Shown: positions 25,994 to 38,884, numbered from the stretch's first letter. The stretch: DNA of 64,000 bases from Micractinium sp. NFX-FRZ (GCA_029339195.1 JAPTJF010000006.1:372001-436000), one strand, 5' to 3'. The notes: generated by a model from the sequence alone, not told the origin. Made by a program: numbers and translations.

Positions 25994-28900
25994 ATGAAGG
26001 GAGATGTGGCGGTAGATGTAGCGGCGTCCCCGAGCGGCGAGTGCCCAGGGGCGCTCTGCCAACAGCCTCCCCTGGCTTCGCCGGGTCGTGCGGGCTCCCC
26101 CCGCCCGCAGCAGATCAGCTTGGCCATCTGGGCAGTCTGGAGCTCCCTGTCTGCCGCCGCCCGTGCGCTGTGCTTGTTGGGTTGTGCCCAAGCCCTGACG
26201 GCCGCCGTCTTCGCCACCACGCAGTTTGCCAAGGTGGGTTTGCTTCCAGTGTGCTCAAATGTCAGCAAAAGGGATGCAATTGGGCTGCGCACGGGGCACA
26301 GAGCAACATGATCACATCTCCCCGCTTGCCGCTGCCGCGTGTGCGCAGGATGGCTGGGAGTGGGGCCTGCTGCAGGACACGCTGCTCATCCTGTGCTCCG
26401 CAGCGCTCACCCTGCTGCTGCTGGCGGATGCTTTTGTGCGGGAGAATGCGTACCAGCTGCTGGCGGCGCTGGCGCTGAACTGTGCGCTTGGCCTCAGCCA
26501 GCTGGCGGTCTTTGTGGTGAGCGGGTGGGGCCCACAAGGGGGGGTGCTAGTGCAAGTGTTGACATCATCAGGTATGAGGGATGTTAATGTGCCATTGGTG
26601 GGGGCATGGCGGAAGAATTGGTGGTGGCTGGCTAGTGTGCGCCAGATGTACGGGCCGGGTTGGTTGCTGCCGGCGCAGCGCCCGCGCCGCTGTCGAGGAA
26701 GGGCCACTTCTGTGCCAGCCCTCTGTGGCAGAGCATGCATTGTTGCGCTCATCCCTGCCCTGCTCTCCCGCAGGCCACGGCGCGCGGGCACAACACCGGC
26801 GCGGCGGCGGCGGGCGCGGTGTGCTTGGTGCTGCAGGCGGGCGCTGCCGCGCTGGCCCGCCCTGCCTATCGGAGCTTTGGCTGGCGCATGTACAGGTGAG
26901 GAGGGCACAGCGGGCAGGTTGCCAAGAGGCTGCCAACATACCTCTCTGCCCTTGCTCTTTCACGTCCACTGCCGCCGCTGCCGCTACTGCCATCCGACTC
27001 TGCATATGCCCCTCCCTCAACCCTGCGTAGCCGCATCGCCTCCAACTGGCGCCTGCGCCCTGCCGAGCAGCAGCGCCTGCGCCTCTGCCAGCTTAGCCGC
27101 CAGCGCTTCTCAGCCGTGGCCAAAACGGACGCCCTGCTGCTTGCTGCTTTCTTGGTAGTCACAGCAGTGAATGCTGCCAACCCCAGTGCTGGAGCCGGCC
27201 CTGACAGCCGCACGCAGCCAGTGTGGCTGCTGGTGGGCGCGGCGGCGGCAGCGGCGCCGCTCCTCGCCGCCTGGCTGGCCGCCTGTTGGGCGGTGGCGGC
27301 CCGCGGCCCGCAGCGGCGGGGGTGGCTGGCGACGGCGGTGGATCTGGGCTATCCGCTCTGCTATGTGCCACCACTGCTGGTCATCTTTGCAGGTCAGCAG
27401 GCACAGCAGGGAGGCGTGGGCAGCGGCGGGCAGGTGTCAAGGCTGGAGTGTGCAAGCAAGCGATCCCCGGGAGGGCAGTGTCTGTGCATACCAGCCAGTG
27501 TTGTGTTACCACTGACTGCCGTGACCTGCCCCCTGCAGGAGCCAGCAATGCTGGCCAGCTGGCGCAGCCGCATGCGCCCGCCTACCTCGTCCTGTACTCA
27601 ACCCTCTTTCTGGCTGCACGGACCGCCACCTGGTGGGCCGCCCGCCAGCTCAGCAGCGCGCAGCAGGCAGGCGGAGCGCACGCATCCGGCGGCGACATGG
27701 CTGTCACGGAAGCAGCCAAGTTGCAGCATTCCAACAGCTTCGGCAGCGAACAGCATGCTGAGCAGGCGCTGCCGGCAGAGCTGCTCCCTCTGCTGCGGGG
27801 TGCCTGGCTGCTCAAGCTGCCCAGCCAGAGCAGCAGCTACGCTGGCGCCGGCAGCAGCAGCGGCCCTGGACCTGGCCTGGGCTTGACGGGAGGCAGCAGC
27901 AGCGTATCGCTCCAGCCATCCAGCAACTGTGCGCTGTGCAGCAGCAACAGTGCCTGCGCCGGCTGCAGCGGCGGCTGCGGGGCGGCGGCGGCGGCGCCCG
28001 GGTGTGGCCCTGGCCCCAGCGCACACCAGCGCTACTTCCAGCTGTCAGCAGATGGCGCCTGCCTGCGCTGGAATTGGGACCGGTGGATCCTGCTGCCACA
28101 CGTGCAGGGCATCAGCTGCTGGTGAGCGTGCATCCCATGGCTGCCATCTACCCTCCCACCACTCCCGGTGGACACTCACCTGGAGTTGTGTACTGCTTTG
28201 TCGTTGACTCACAAACTCTCATGATGTGCCCCCTCATCTTCTTGTCCCCTCCCCTGCCTTTCCTCCCCCCGCAGCGATGAATGCCACACCATCAGCCTGG
28301 CCCTGCTGCTAGAGCCTGACCTCGTGCTGCGCTTCCCCAGCCCCCGCCTGTACTCTGAGTGGACGGCGGGCCTGCGCCTCCTGCTGGCCCTGCTGCTGCA
28401 ACCCGACGATCTTCTGGCACAGCAGCACTCCGGCCCCAGCACCCTGGGCAGCGGCAGCAGCAGCAGCGGCTTGCAGTGCAGCGACAGTTTTGCCTCGAAC
28501 AGACGCAGGAGCAGCAGCGCGCAGAAAGAGGTGGTGCTCAACATCTGGCCCGCCCCTGCTGCTGTTCCTCTTGGCATTGGCAGTGGCGACAGCACCATCG
28601 GCCATCAAGCGTGGGCAATTGGCCCAGAGGCAACTGCAGCAGCAGTGGCAGTTACTGTGGCTGCAGGCACGGCGGCAGGCACAGCAGGCACAACAGGCAC
28701 AGCTGGCAGCGGCAGCAGCCCCTCCCGAGAGGCCTGTTTTTCGAAGAAGCTCACCTGCAACACTGGCAGAGTGTGCAACCGATCCGACTCGGAGCACCAA
28801 CTGGCGCTGGCCACGGCGCGCAGCCAGGCAGCGCTGGCGGCCGGCGCACAGCAGCAGCAGCAGCAGCAGCAGCGGCGGCCGTCGACGGATGGCAGCAAGC

Positions 28901-29421
28901 AGGCACAGCAGGGGGCGCAGCCGCTGCGGCGCACGTCCACCATTCAGCTTGTTGCCAGCGCAATCTCCCTTCCAGACCTGCAGCCTGCCATCAAGGCCAG
29001 CAGCAGTGAGGGCGAGCTGCCAGCGTCAGCGCGGCAGCGGCGGCAGCAGCAGCAGCAGCCGGCGCGCCAGGCGGCGTCGGCGCCAGCACAGCGCACACGG
29101 CGCTGGCAGCGGCTGCGCTCTGGCCTGCAGAGAGCAATCTCTTTCCCGGGCAGCCTCTGGCGGGCCAGCACAGATGCAGCTGCTGCAGTGGCGGCCAGCG
29201 TGTCGCATGCTGGGACGGGCGCTTTGGCTGCTGCCAATGCCAGCCCGTCACGCCAGCCGCTGACAGCTGGCGCCCTGAACCCCAGCAGCAGCTGCGGTGA
29301 CCTGCTGGAGCAGGCTGCAGCCCGACAGCAGCAGCAGGAGCAGCAGCAGGCAGATGGCACACGCCACGAGCGGGTGCTGACGCTAGGGGTGTGGGCTGAG
29401 CAGTCATCCGAGCAGCCATCC

Positions 29422-29452
<31 letters not shown>

Positions 29453-32400
29453 TTGTGCCGCCTCTGGATTTGGGGCAGCTAGCAGCGGAGCAGCACAGGC
29501 AGGGTCCTGAGGCCGCCCCTGCCAATGGCCATAGCGAGGGAGCAGCTGCTTTCGGCCACCTCCACGCTGCTGGTTCTGGAGCAGCAGCGGCGGCGGCGGC
29601 GGCGGCGGCGCACCAGCAGCGCCCGCCTGGGCCTTTGAGTGGCAGGATGCCGATGCCAGGGCCCTTCATCCATTTGCACTGGGGTGAGTGGGTCGGTGGG
29701 GAGGGGCGCCTGGGAAAGAGGCAGCTGCTGGCTGGGCAGTGCTGTGTTTGCTGCTGGCTGGGATTGGAACAAGCTGGTATTGCTGGGACATGCTGTTCTT
29801 GCTGCTGGCAGAGACGGGGCTGGGCATGCCGCTGGGTGCACACTGCTGTGCTCGCTGCATGGCTGGGATGGTGCTTGATAACCTGAGGCACTGTGAGAGC
29901 TGAGCCAGCGCCTTGCCGCGCTGTGCTGTGCTGCGCTGTGCTGTGTTCTCAAAGCTGTCCTTCCCGCCCACCTGCCCGCACCCCTGCCGCCACCCACGCC
30001 CCTGCACCGTGTGCCCAATGCTGCCTTGCAGCCATTGCCAGCGCTGCACACGCCCGGCACGGCGACCACGCCCAGCATGCGCAGCACAGCACTAGGCCCG
30101 CCGATCGTCAGGACTCTCTCGCAACATTGGGGCCCAGCTTTGCGGGCAGCGAAGCCAGCACGCCAGCGCACCCCTCCACCCATGGCTCCCCACTAAGAGG
30201 CAGCCCCAACCGCCAGCAGCAGCTGCAGACGTTCCAGCGCTACCTCCAGCAGCAGCTGCAGCTGCAGCAGCAGGGGCGGTACGGCCCAGGGCTGGCAGAC
30301 GGCAGCATGGGCAGCGGCAGCGGCGCCGGATCTGGCAGCTTCAGCGGGGCGACAAGCCCGCCGCTGACCAGCCCGGGGCGCAAGGAGTCGGATGCTTCGC
30401 TGCTGGCCTGGAATGCAGCCGGCCAGGAAGGGCAGACTGCAGGTGGCCAGGAGGGACGTCCTGGAGAGGGCAACGACGGCGCCATCACGGCAGCGGGACT
30501 GTCCCCTGCAGCCGAGGCAGGCGTGCCGCCCCTGCCGCCATTGGTGGGTGGGGCTGCGGGCACCAGCGCCGGCGCTGGCCCTGGCAGCCAGCGGCTGGGC
30601 GGGGTCGGCGCCAGCCGCCTGTCTCAGCAGCAGTTTGCTGCTCGCCTGCAGGGCGCCATCAGACCGCTGCCGCCGCCGCAGCAGCAGCAGGAGATGGATG
30701 GTACTGCCTGGGGTAGCGCCAGCGTCAGCATAGATGGCGGCTCGGCGCCGCCCTCTGGCCTGCACGGCTGGGCCCCCGGCAGCGGCACGCTGCTTGCCAG
30801 AGCCGAGTCTGCTTTCAGCAGCTGGGGGCTGCCCACGCCCACCACAGGTTTGTGGGTTGGTTGGAGAGCAGTGAGGGAGCTCTGGGAGAAGAGAGTGCTG
30901 GGACGCTCGACAGGCATGCAAGAGAGATTGCACAGAGGAATGGGACATGTCTGGCAGCGTCATGGCGGCAGATCCTTTGCCCGCCCTCCACGCCGCCCCT
31001 GCCCACTCACCCCGCCCCTGCACTGTGCAGCCACGGCACGCACGCCTTTCAACGGCCCCAGCCGCTTCAACAGCCTGGCACCCAGCCTGGCGCACACGCC
31101 GCTGGCGACCTTCAGGCAGCACCCAGCCTTTGCCACTGCCCACACCCAGCCCAGCCAGCACGCGCACCCGGCCCTGCTGGCGGTGCAAGCGGGCTGGGGG
31201 CCAGCCGCAGCAGCCGACGGTGCGGGCGCCGTTGGGCCGCCACGGTCGGCGCGGCGGCGTGCTGCGGGGGCAGTGGCAGGCGGTGTCGGCGAGGGCGAGG
31301 GGGAGGAGCGAGAGGAGGATGCGGCTGCCAGCCCAGGCGCCAGCAGTGCCAGCCCCAACGCCCTCTCTGCCATGAGCATGGTTGGAGGGCTGGGGATCTC
31401 GGTAAGCTCGGTTGGGGAGGCAATACGGTCAAGAGGGGGAGGTTAATATGAAGGGAACATGCACCAAGGTGACCGCACACTGGGTGGGCAGTGAGTGTTT
31501 GTGCTCAAGCGTGCTTGTGTGGGCGGGGAAGAGGTCTGAACCGCGTCTGCTTGCGACCTGCCCACCCTCCCACCGAGCCCCCATTTTGCCATCCCACACG
31601 CCCACTTCCTCTCTTCTGCATGTCTTTAATGAAGATGGCGCCTCAACTTTCAGCAATAACCCCTCTATCCAACGCCATCTACCCAACCCCACAATTCAGC
31701 AAGACCCTGCCCCCCTTCCATCCAGCCCACCCTCCTCACCCTGCCTCTCCCCCTGCCTCCCGACAGGTCCCAGTTGAGATGGTGCCCTTCAGCGACCTGG
31801 TGTTCGGCAAGCTGCTGGGGGAGGGCTCAGGTGGGTGCAAGAGCTGGGCTGCCGGGGCCGCTGGGGGAGGGCTCAAGCTGGTGCGCCAGGTGGGTTGCTG
31901 GTGCCGTCACTGCTACTTGGGTGCCCGGCCCCTTCTGCACGCCTCTCCTACCGTTGGGCACTCCTTTGGCCAGCCCTGGCGATGCCCACTCACCCTGCCA
32001 GCCTGTGCTGCACCCTCCTTCGCTCGCCCCGCCACACATGTTACTTTGTTTTTGTTAATCACATGCGGTGCACCCTCCCCACCCTACGCCACGCTTGCAG
32101 AGGGCGCGGTGTACGCTGCCTGGTTCAGGGAGACGCCGGTGGCGGTCAAGCGCACGCGCTCCCTCATGGAGCTGGAAATCAACCTGCACACGGGTGGGCG
32201 GGCACATGGGGAGGGGCGTGTGCAATGAATGGCTATAGTGAGTGAGAGGTGCATGGAATTTCTAGTTTGGATAACTAGCGAGCACAGCTAGCCTGCATGC
32301 ACGTGAGCCCGGGGGGGTTGGCAGGGTAGGGTTTCGAATTCGTGTCAACATGTCGCTGATTGTATCGTTTACCATGTATTTAAATATTGGGGCAGCGCTG

Positions 32401-35400
32401 GTGCCGTGGATGGGCTGGAGTCATCTGGGCTGGCTGGCAGGGGCTGCTTGCCCCGCCACTCAAGCCCCCCGTGTACCCTGGCCGCTGCTTGATTCCCTGG
32501 CGCTTCCCTGCAGGCTCCTGCGACACACAACCGCTTCCCGTCATGCATGGCTCACCCCTCCTGTGCCTGCCCCCCTCCCTGCAGGCTCCCACGACAACAT
32601 CGTGCAGCTCTCATGGCTGTGCTGCTGATCTCTTCTAGCGCTGCTTGGCCCCGCAATTCCCGCTGTCTCCACGGCCCACCCTGCCCCTGCTCACTCCGCC
32701 CCCTGCAGGCTCCCACGACAACATTGTGCAGCTGCGGGGCCTGTGCTCCCACGGGCCCGACCTCTACTTAGTCATGGAGCTCTGCCCACGGTGGGGCGGG
32801 CGGTGCCGGGGTGGCCGGGCTGCTGCAAGCAGAGCCTGTGTGGGGTACAGCCTGGGTGCGGGGCGCTGGGCGGCGGCGGCTGTGACAACTGCAGTGGATG
32901 GCACGGCAGGACGAGCATGCCCCTGTTTGGTGCACAAAAGCATGCATTGTTGGCCTTTGCTTAATCGTTGTTCGCTATCAATCGCACCACCCACCGCAGG
33001 GGCACCCTGGATGTTTTGATCCACAAGGGCCACCTGCACCTGCAGCAGGGGGCAGGCACCGGCGCTTCTGGCGCTGCTGGGATGGCAGCCGGCGGCGCAG
33101 GGCTGGGCCACCGGCTCGACCCACTCAAGCTGCTGCCCATCGTGCGCAGGTGCGCCTCAGGCCTGCATGCCTTCAGCCTTGCGTTCCGGCCGTGCCTTCG
33201 TACCTACCATGCCCCGCTGACGCTGCCGCCTGCAGCTGGGGGCGCCCTGCTGCCTCACTGTGCTTCGCCCTGCCTGCTGCCCTGCCTGCCGCCGCGCCCA
33301 CGCTACAGAACCCGCACCTCCCTTACTCCCCCTTCCCCCACCCCACCCGCCTGCAGCGTGGCGCGCGGCATGCTGCACCTGCACACCCGCAAGCCGGCCG
33401 TGTTCCACCGGGACCTCAAGCCCGGCAACCTGTTCCTGGGTGAGGGCACAGGACATTAAGGCTACACATCTGTCTCTGGGATGGTTTTATGGGTTCAGGG
33501 CACCTGAGGGAGCACACTACAGGCTAGTCGAGACATGCCGATTTGCCGTACAGGGTCAGAGTTGGGGGGTGTCCGGGCAACCCGTTCCTGGGTGAGGGCA
33601 CAGGGCACAGGACATTGGACACACCTGTCGGTGATACAAGGAACAAGGTTGTAGGGGTTTCAGGGCAACCTGTTCCTGGGTGAGGGGGCACAGTGGGGCT
33701 ATTAGTCTAGACACGCGTCTCGCTGCGAAAGGATCAGGGTTTGGGGGGTGCAGGGACACCTGCCCCTGGCTGACGGCACTAGGCCACACTTCGCGTGCAA
33801 AGAGAGGGGCCAGGGCACCGCAGGGCACCGTGCAGGCCTCACTGTCAGCCGACCCCCTGTCCTCTGTTTCACGCACAACCTAAGGGGTCACATCCACGCC
33901 AACCTTGAACCACACGGATTGCCAGCCCCAGGACGGGCACGCAATCATGAGCCTGCTATGCTCCGACCTGTACTACAGGGAGTCAAAAAGAGTCCGCCCC
34001 TTCCCACCCCCTCGTCCACCCTGCAGGCCACGGCGGGGTGGTCAAGGTGGGCGACTTTGGGATGAGCCGGTACGCCGAGTCGTGGCGGCGGGAGGCGGGG
34101 GACGGCATGCTGGAGCGCACACTCACGCCAGGTGGGAGAGAGAGGCAGGTGGTTGGGGGTTTGGGGAACGTGGTCGCCAGCAGCGGGTCCTTGCAGGCTC
34201 GCTCAAAGCCGAGCCTGGGTTGCTGTGGACGCAAAGTGGTGGATGCGCTGGCTGCAGTGGCTTGAGTAGAACGTGCTGAAATGGGGGCTGTGCTGGCGGG
34301 GTGGGCCTTGCGTACTTGTCTTGGGCTGGGGAGGGCGAGTGGCAGAGGGCCCACCGTGGGGCTGCTGTCCTGGCCTGTGCAGGCGTGACTGGCACCGCCG
34401 CCTACTGTTCTGCCCTGGGCTGCTTGGGCATGCACCCCAACGAATTTCAAACCCAAAACGGTGCCGCAATGTTGATGTGTGCAGGCGTGATCGGCACCGC
34501 CGCCTACTCTGCCCCCGAGCTGCTCAACCCGGACACCCCCACCGACAGCGAGCGGCCGCCGTCCCAGGAGGACGAGGAGCGGATCCTAAAGGCAGATGTG
34601 AGCATAAGGGTGTAGGTTTGGGTGGGACTGCTACCATGATGAGGAGGAGGGCAGCGGAAGGGAAGGGCGGGCCCAGCAGCAGAAGGCGGAAGAGTGGCTG
34701 AGGGCCAGGTGCTGAGCGGCGGCCCTCATGTGAGAGGGCCTCAGGTGAGAGGAAGAGGAGCGCCACCTGGAGACAGACGTGGGGAGGGGGCTGATCAGGG
34801 GTGCAGAGCGCAAGGGAGGCGCCAGCTGCGGTCGGCGCATGAAGGGATGTGTCTGCTTGCACCTGGCTTTCCCTGCACGCCCTGGGCCGGCCCACTCAAT
34901 TGCCCCCCGCCGTCCCGCCTGCCTACCTGCCCACCCACCAATCCCCGCCCCTCGCTGTGCCCTTGCACCTTGCGCAGGTGTATGCGTTTGGTGTGACGCT
35001 GTGGGAGATTTTGGAGCGCAAGCGGCCCTTTGGGGGCATGGATGGTTTCCAGGCAAGACAGGGAGGGGGTGGGGTGGGCTGCCCGCGGGTGTTCCTGGGT
35101 AGCTGGGTGTAGCCCAGCACCCTCCAAACCTCCCCTCAGTCAGATGAACTGTCGGAAGGGGGAGGACCCTGAGGCCGCTGGCGCATGAGCCGACACACAT
35201 CCACCTGCCTTTGAATCTTGCGTTCTCCCTGCCCCTCCACCCTTTAAGTGTGTATCGCTGCATCCAGACGCACCTCACCCTGACCTCAGCGCTGTGGGGC
35301 TCCCAGGGTCCTGCCTACCAACTGGCCCCAGCTGCCGCTTCCTGCCTGCTGCTGCAGATCCAGGCACAATGGCTACCTTGAACCCCCTCCAACTCTACCC

Positions 35401-36175
35401 AAAGGCTCCTCCCAAGGTTTCTAATCGCCTCCTGCTGTCTCCTCCCGCCTGCCCCTGCAGATCCAGATGCAACGGTCACCTTGCCCCCCAACTCAACCAG
35501 GCCCTCTCCCGTGCTGATCGCCTCTCGCCGCCCGCTCCCGCCTGCCCCTGCAGATCCCCAACTCAACCAGGCCCTGTCCCGTGCTGACTGCGTCCCGCCG
35601 CCCGCTCCCGCCTGCCCCTGCAGATCCAGACGCAGTGGTATTTGGAGCCCAACTCGATGAGGCTCCCCCGCCCCACCGTGCCCGACAGCGCCCCGCCCGC
35701 AGCCCGCCTGATCCTGGAAACCCTCGCGGTGAGCGCCTGCAGCCACGTGCTGGTCTGTGTATGGTGGGTGCGGGCTGCACACTTTCAGGCTGTTGACGTG
35801 CTCTGGTCCTGGTAACCTTGGCGCTGAGTGGGGCCGTCATGTTGTTGTTGCTGCTGCTGGCGGTAACTTATGTGTTGAGTTGGACCGCTTGAGGAGGGGG
35901 CCTTTCAGGACTCATGTAAACACTCAAACCATGAACTCTGCCTTGATCCTCCCCACGTGCAGGGCTTGGTGGAGAGCTGCACAAGGTGGGACCCCGATGC
36001 CCGCCCCACCTTCCAGGACGTGCTGGCCACGCTACGCAGCTGCACCGTGCCTGGCGCCGCCGCCGCCGCCGCCGCTGCTGCTGCCGCTAGCGCTGCGGTC
36101 GGTGCATCCAGCGCTAGTGCAAGCACCGGCAGGGAGGCAGCGGCGCCGCCCACCCCGCTAGTGGTGCCCTTCTGA
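25994..36175 (+). CDS. Multi-pass membrane protein with PH-like segment and C-terminal TKL-type kinase, 18 exons
   Basis: Exons: 25994-26233, 26349-26516, 26774-26895, 27031-27392, 27539-28121, 28275-29683, 30032-30847, 31031-31401, 31767-31830, 32101-32193, 32709-32790, 33000-33149, 33357-33439, 34027-34131, 34485-34597, 34978-35052, 35624-35728, 35963-36175. All phases agree, giving 1717 residues. Residues 1-300 hold about seven hydrophobic helices. A PH-like block (RYFQLSADGACLRWNWDRW) sits near 460. Residues about 550-1355 are Gln/Ala/Ser-rich. The kinase spans about 1358-1690, with LGEGSEGAVY, VAVKR, FHRDLKPGN, VGDFGMSR and YSAPEL, so all catalytic residues are present. The HRDLKPGN and APE forms suggest Ser/Thr activity of the tyrosine-kinase-like group. 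Ligand and pathway are unknown. Intron 16 has a GC donor. Five introns carry exon-edge copies. The last 50 residues include a poly-Ala run. Confidence 0.83.
31861..31897 (+). repeat. Copy of exon 9 end inside kinase intron 9
   Basis: CTGGGGGAGGGCTCA is repeated about 45 bases behind the real exon 9 end at 31815-31829, followed by GGTGGG-type sequence shortly after. Confidence 0.65.
32504..32625 (+). repeat. Two copies of the exon 11 acceptor and start inside kinase intron 10
   Basis: The junction CCCTGCAGGCTCC recurs at about 32506 and 32578 before the real one at 32702. The second copy extends through the codons for SHDNIVQL with one change and then hits a stop, so it cannot replace exon 11. 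Confidence 0.85.
33575..33782 (+). repeat. Three copies of the exon 13 donor region inside kinase intron 13
   Basis: The junction GGCAACCTGTTCCTGGGTGAG at 33424-33444 recurs at about 33576, 33664 and, more decayed, 33752. The first two copies retain the GTGAGG donor and the following GGCACAG. Confidence 0.85.
34376..34424 (+). repeat. Copy of the exon 15 acceptor and start inside kinase intron 14
   Basis: TGTGCAGGCGTGACTGGCACC repeats the real junction at 34479-34499 with one change, then continues through the GTAAY codons before diverging. Confidence 0.85.
35353..35580 (+). repeat. Three copies of the exon 17 acceptor region inside kinase intron 16
   Basis: CTGCAGATCC recurs at about 35353, 35455 and 35548 before the real junction at 35618. 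The last two share the upstream CCCGCCTGCCCCTGCAG, and one is followed by a partial repeat of the ACTCAACCAGGCCCT block. Confidence 0.85.
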
Positions 36176-36566
36176 TCCCACCCCACATCTTGATGCCAAT
36201 CCTCCAGGGGCCCCGACGCGAGTGCCGTGACTGAATGCATTTCCATTTGTCTGACATACCATTGCAGTACCACTTTTCAACACCCCCATTACCCATACAT
36301 CCGTTGCTCCCCTGTCCGTCCCTGCTACTCCGGTCCCCTCCCCATGCGCTCGCCCCGCCCACAGTTTTGGTCGCCGTGCACGGGCACTGGCACCCAGGGG
36401 CGCGCTGCCTCTCTCCCATTGCCTCCTTTCCCCACGTGAACTCATGACCAAGTATCAAATCAAACCAAGATCTGCACCACATGTTACCCCAGCCCCTCTC
36501 CTGCACCATTGCTGATCACTGGTTTGCCTGCGCTCAATACCAGGGAGCGCTCCACCCCGCCGCCGC

Positions 36567-36571
36567 TGTAA
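36567..36571 (+). terminator. TGTAA poly(A) signal, probable end of the kinase gene
   Basis: The signal lies 392 bases behind the kinase stop codon and is the first plus-strand TGTAA I found there. Confidence 0.4.
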
Positions 36572-37079
36572 GATGAGGCACCTGCCGGCGCTGCTGCCAT
36601 GAGGCCTTGGATCGGTGTACCATGGCCGCAAGCGCAAGGCATGCACCTTATATGCCCTGCCTGCACTGCCGCCCCAGGCCTACAGAAGCCTGTCACAGCG
36701 GCTGAGTGCCTTGTGACGCGGGCGGCTGCTGGGAACATTCCCCCCACCCAACTGGCGGGCAGGGAGCGGCTTGGGGCACAGGAGGGCAGCTGGGTGTGCT
36801 TTGCACTAGCTATACTCGCAAGTTTGCTGCCAAACCTCTCCTGAACGCTAGCCGGGGGGGCCTGCATGCCCAGGGGTGGCCAGGCAGCACCTGCTGACAG
36901 GACTTGAGCCGCACCGCAGCAATTCCACCGCGGGCACCGGGTCTGATGGCTGCCCGGGGGTGACCAGCCTGCGGGCTGTCCCAGCCTGCGTGGCATGCCC
37001 TTCTGCTGCGTGTGTCTGATCGGAAGCTGGGCAGCCGGCCAGCTACGAAGGAAGCTCGCCGGAGGGCCGGACGGTTCCC

Positions 37080-37325
37080 ATGGACGGCTGCCCTCCGGAA
37101 CAAGTGGTCAGTGCTGTGAGGGCCACCCCTGCATGCCACCGTTGGTGTGAAGATTTGAATTACCACTTACAGTGGAGGCATGTCTGGAGGCGTCGCGTCT
37201 CCCCGCTGCAGAACCTGCACGAGGTGGACGAAGCATGTCACATGATCAATGCTGAGCTGGCAACTTTGGCGGGGTGGCCTGCTGGTCTCAACGCCCGGAA
37301 GTTGCTTCATGACTACATTTCATGA
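37080..37325 (+). CDS. Possible small protein of 81 residues, unknown
   Basis: An ATG-to-TGA frame encodes a Trp-rich, mostly helical-looking 81-residue peptide (contains CHRWCEDLNYHLQW and HEVDEACHMINAEL). It is not low complexity, unlike most spurious frames here, and its codon use is less GC-biased than its neighbours. It could be a small gene, or a noncoding shadow in the 5' region of the Gln-rich gene. No splice connection to 37531 with a consistent phase was found. Confidence 0.25.
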   Translation: MDGCPPEQVVSAVRATPACHRWCEDLNYHLQWRHVWRRRVSPLQNLHEVDEACHMINAELATLAGWPAGLNARKLLHDYIS

Positions 37326-37530
37326 GGTCTGGGGTTGGGGACGGATGAGCGTGGTGTCGTGCGCACGACCGACGTGGCACGGCTGTAGCACAGGCTGTCA
37401 TACAGGACCAAGAACGAAGGGGGGCTCGCATGGCACTGCGCTGCAAACACCAGCTGGATACACGGCGGAGAGGCGCTGCGGCAACTGCTGATCGGCCCGC
37501 TGGGACATGGCCAAACGCCGCTGAGGAGAG

Positions 37531-38850
37531 ATGGCGTCCCCAGTTAGCACTGAGGGCTGGCCGCAGGCTCCTAGCGAGGGTTACCCACTTGGAGGGCTGC
37601 AGAGTGAGTGGGACCGTTCGGGCACATTGCTACTCTCCGGCCAGTCATGGCACAGAGCGGCGGTCTCTGCAGAGCTGCTGCGGCTGCAATCGGAAGTCGG
37701 AAGTGTAGCCGTGGCGGGCGGGAGGGATCGGATGTCCATCCGCCCCAGCCAAGCAGAGGGTAGGCAGCCAGCGCAGGTGACGGCGGGAAGCCCCGCCGGG
37801 CGGCGATGGGCCCCTTGCGCGGCGCTGCGGTTCTGCCCACTCCTGCGTGTAACGAACATGCTCACGTGCATCTACACTCATGTGCAGGGCTGACAGAGTC
37901 CATGAGGGCCAGCCTGACTCACTGGAACGCATGCGGGGTCAGGGACGAGAGGTGCATCACATGTGCCTCTATCACTCGGTGAGCCCTGCCGCCTGCCGGC
38001 CAGGCATTACCTGCCTGCTAGCTGCCGGCCTGCCTGCCTGCCTGCCTGCCTGCTGCCTGCAGGGAGGAGGAATGCACGCACCATGCCACCCTGCATCCGC
38101 TGTTGGCCGGCCCATTGTGCAGCATGTACTCTCACCCGAGGCTCTGTGTCTTCAATTTGAACGCAGGTTGCGTGAGGCCTTGCAGCAGCACCAGCAGCGG
38201 CGGCGCAGGCAGCTCCAGCAGCAGCAGCAGCAGCAGTCAGGGGCGGCGGTGCAGCCAGCGGTGCACCCACCCTCCCCAGAGCAGCGTTCCCTCCAGCCCC
38301 CCCGGCAGTGGCGGCAGCAGCACCCAGGGGACCTGCAGGGGCAGCGGCGGCGGGCAGCGCCGGCGCACACGTGCAGCCTGCGCCAGGGGCAGGCAGAGGC
38401 GCGGAACCCGCAGCTGCTGCAGTGGCCTCTGATGCGAGCTGAGGCGGTGATGCAGCAGGCGCAGGAGGAGGCGCGGCAGGCGCAGCAGGCGGCTGCGCAG
38501 CTGCTGCCTTCGGCACATAATGAGGCGGGTAGCCCGGCCGACTCTCCGCACCCGCAGCTGCGCCAGTGCCTGCTGGAGGGCAGGCGCCACTCTCTTGACC
38601 TCCCCACACCTCCCCAGAACTCGGCCTCCTCCCAGCAGCAGCAGCAGCTCAGCAAGCTTCTACGGCAGCAGGCGCAGGAGCAGGCGGGGCGGGAAGTGGA
38701 GGCGGAGGGTTCCGAGGGAACGGAGGAGGGGTGGCCGGGGCAGCAGGCGTCTCAGGGGCGGCAGGAGGAGCGACTACCACAGCAGGCTCAGCAGGCGGAG
38801 CGGCAGCTCGGCGAGGCGAGGCAGCTGCAAGAGGAGGAGGCTGTGCTGCT

Positions 38851-38884
<34 letters not shown>

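Larger units (their letters stand above)
36176..37530. other. Intergenic region with one small open frame
   Basis: The first part should be the kinase 3' untranslated region. No splice-supported exon was found apart from the small frame at 37080-37325, listed separately. Confidence 0.4.

Noticed and set aside
28944..29891. A 315-codon minus-strand frame rich in Cys, Ser and Ala
   Set aside because: It is the reverse reading of CAG-type repeats in kinase exon 6; such shadows appear opposite every Gln/Ala run.
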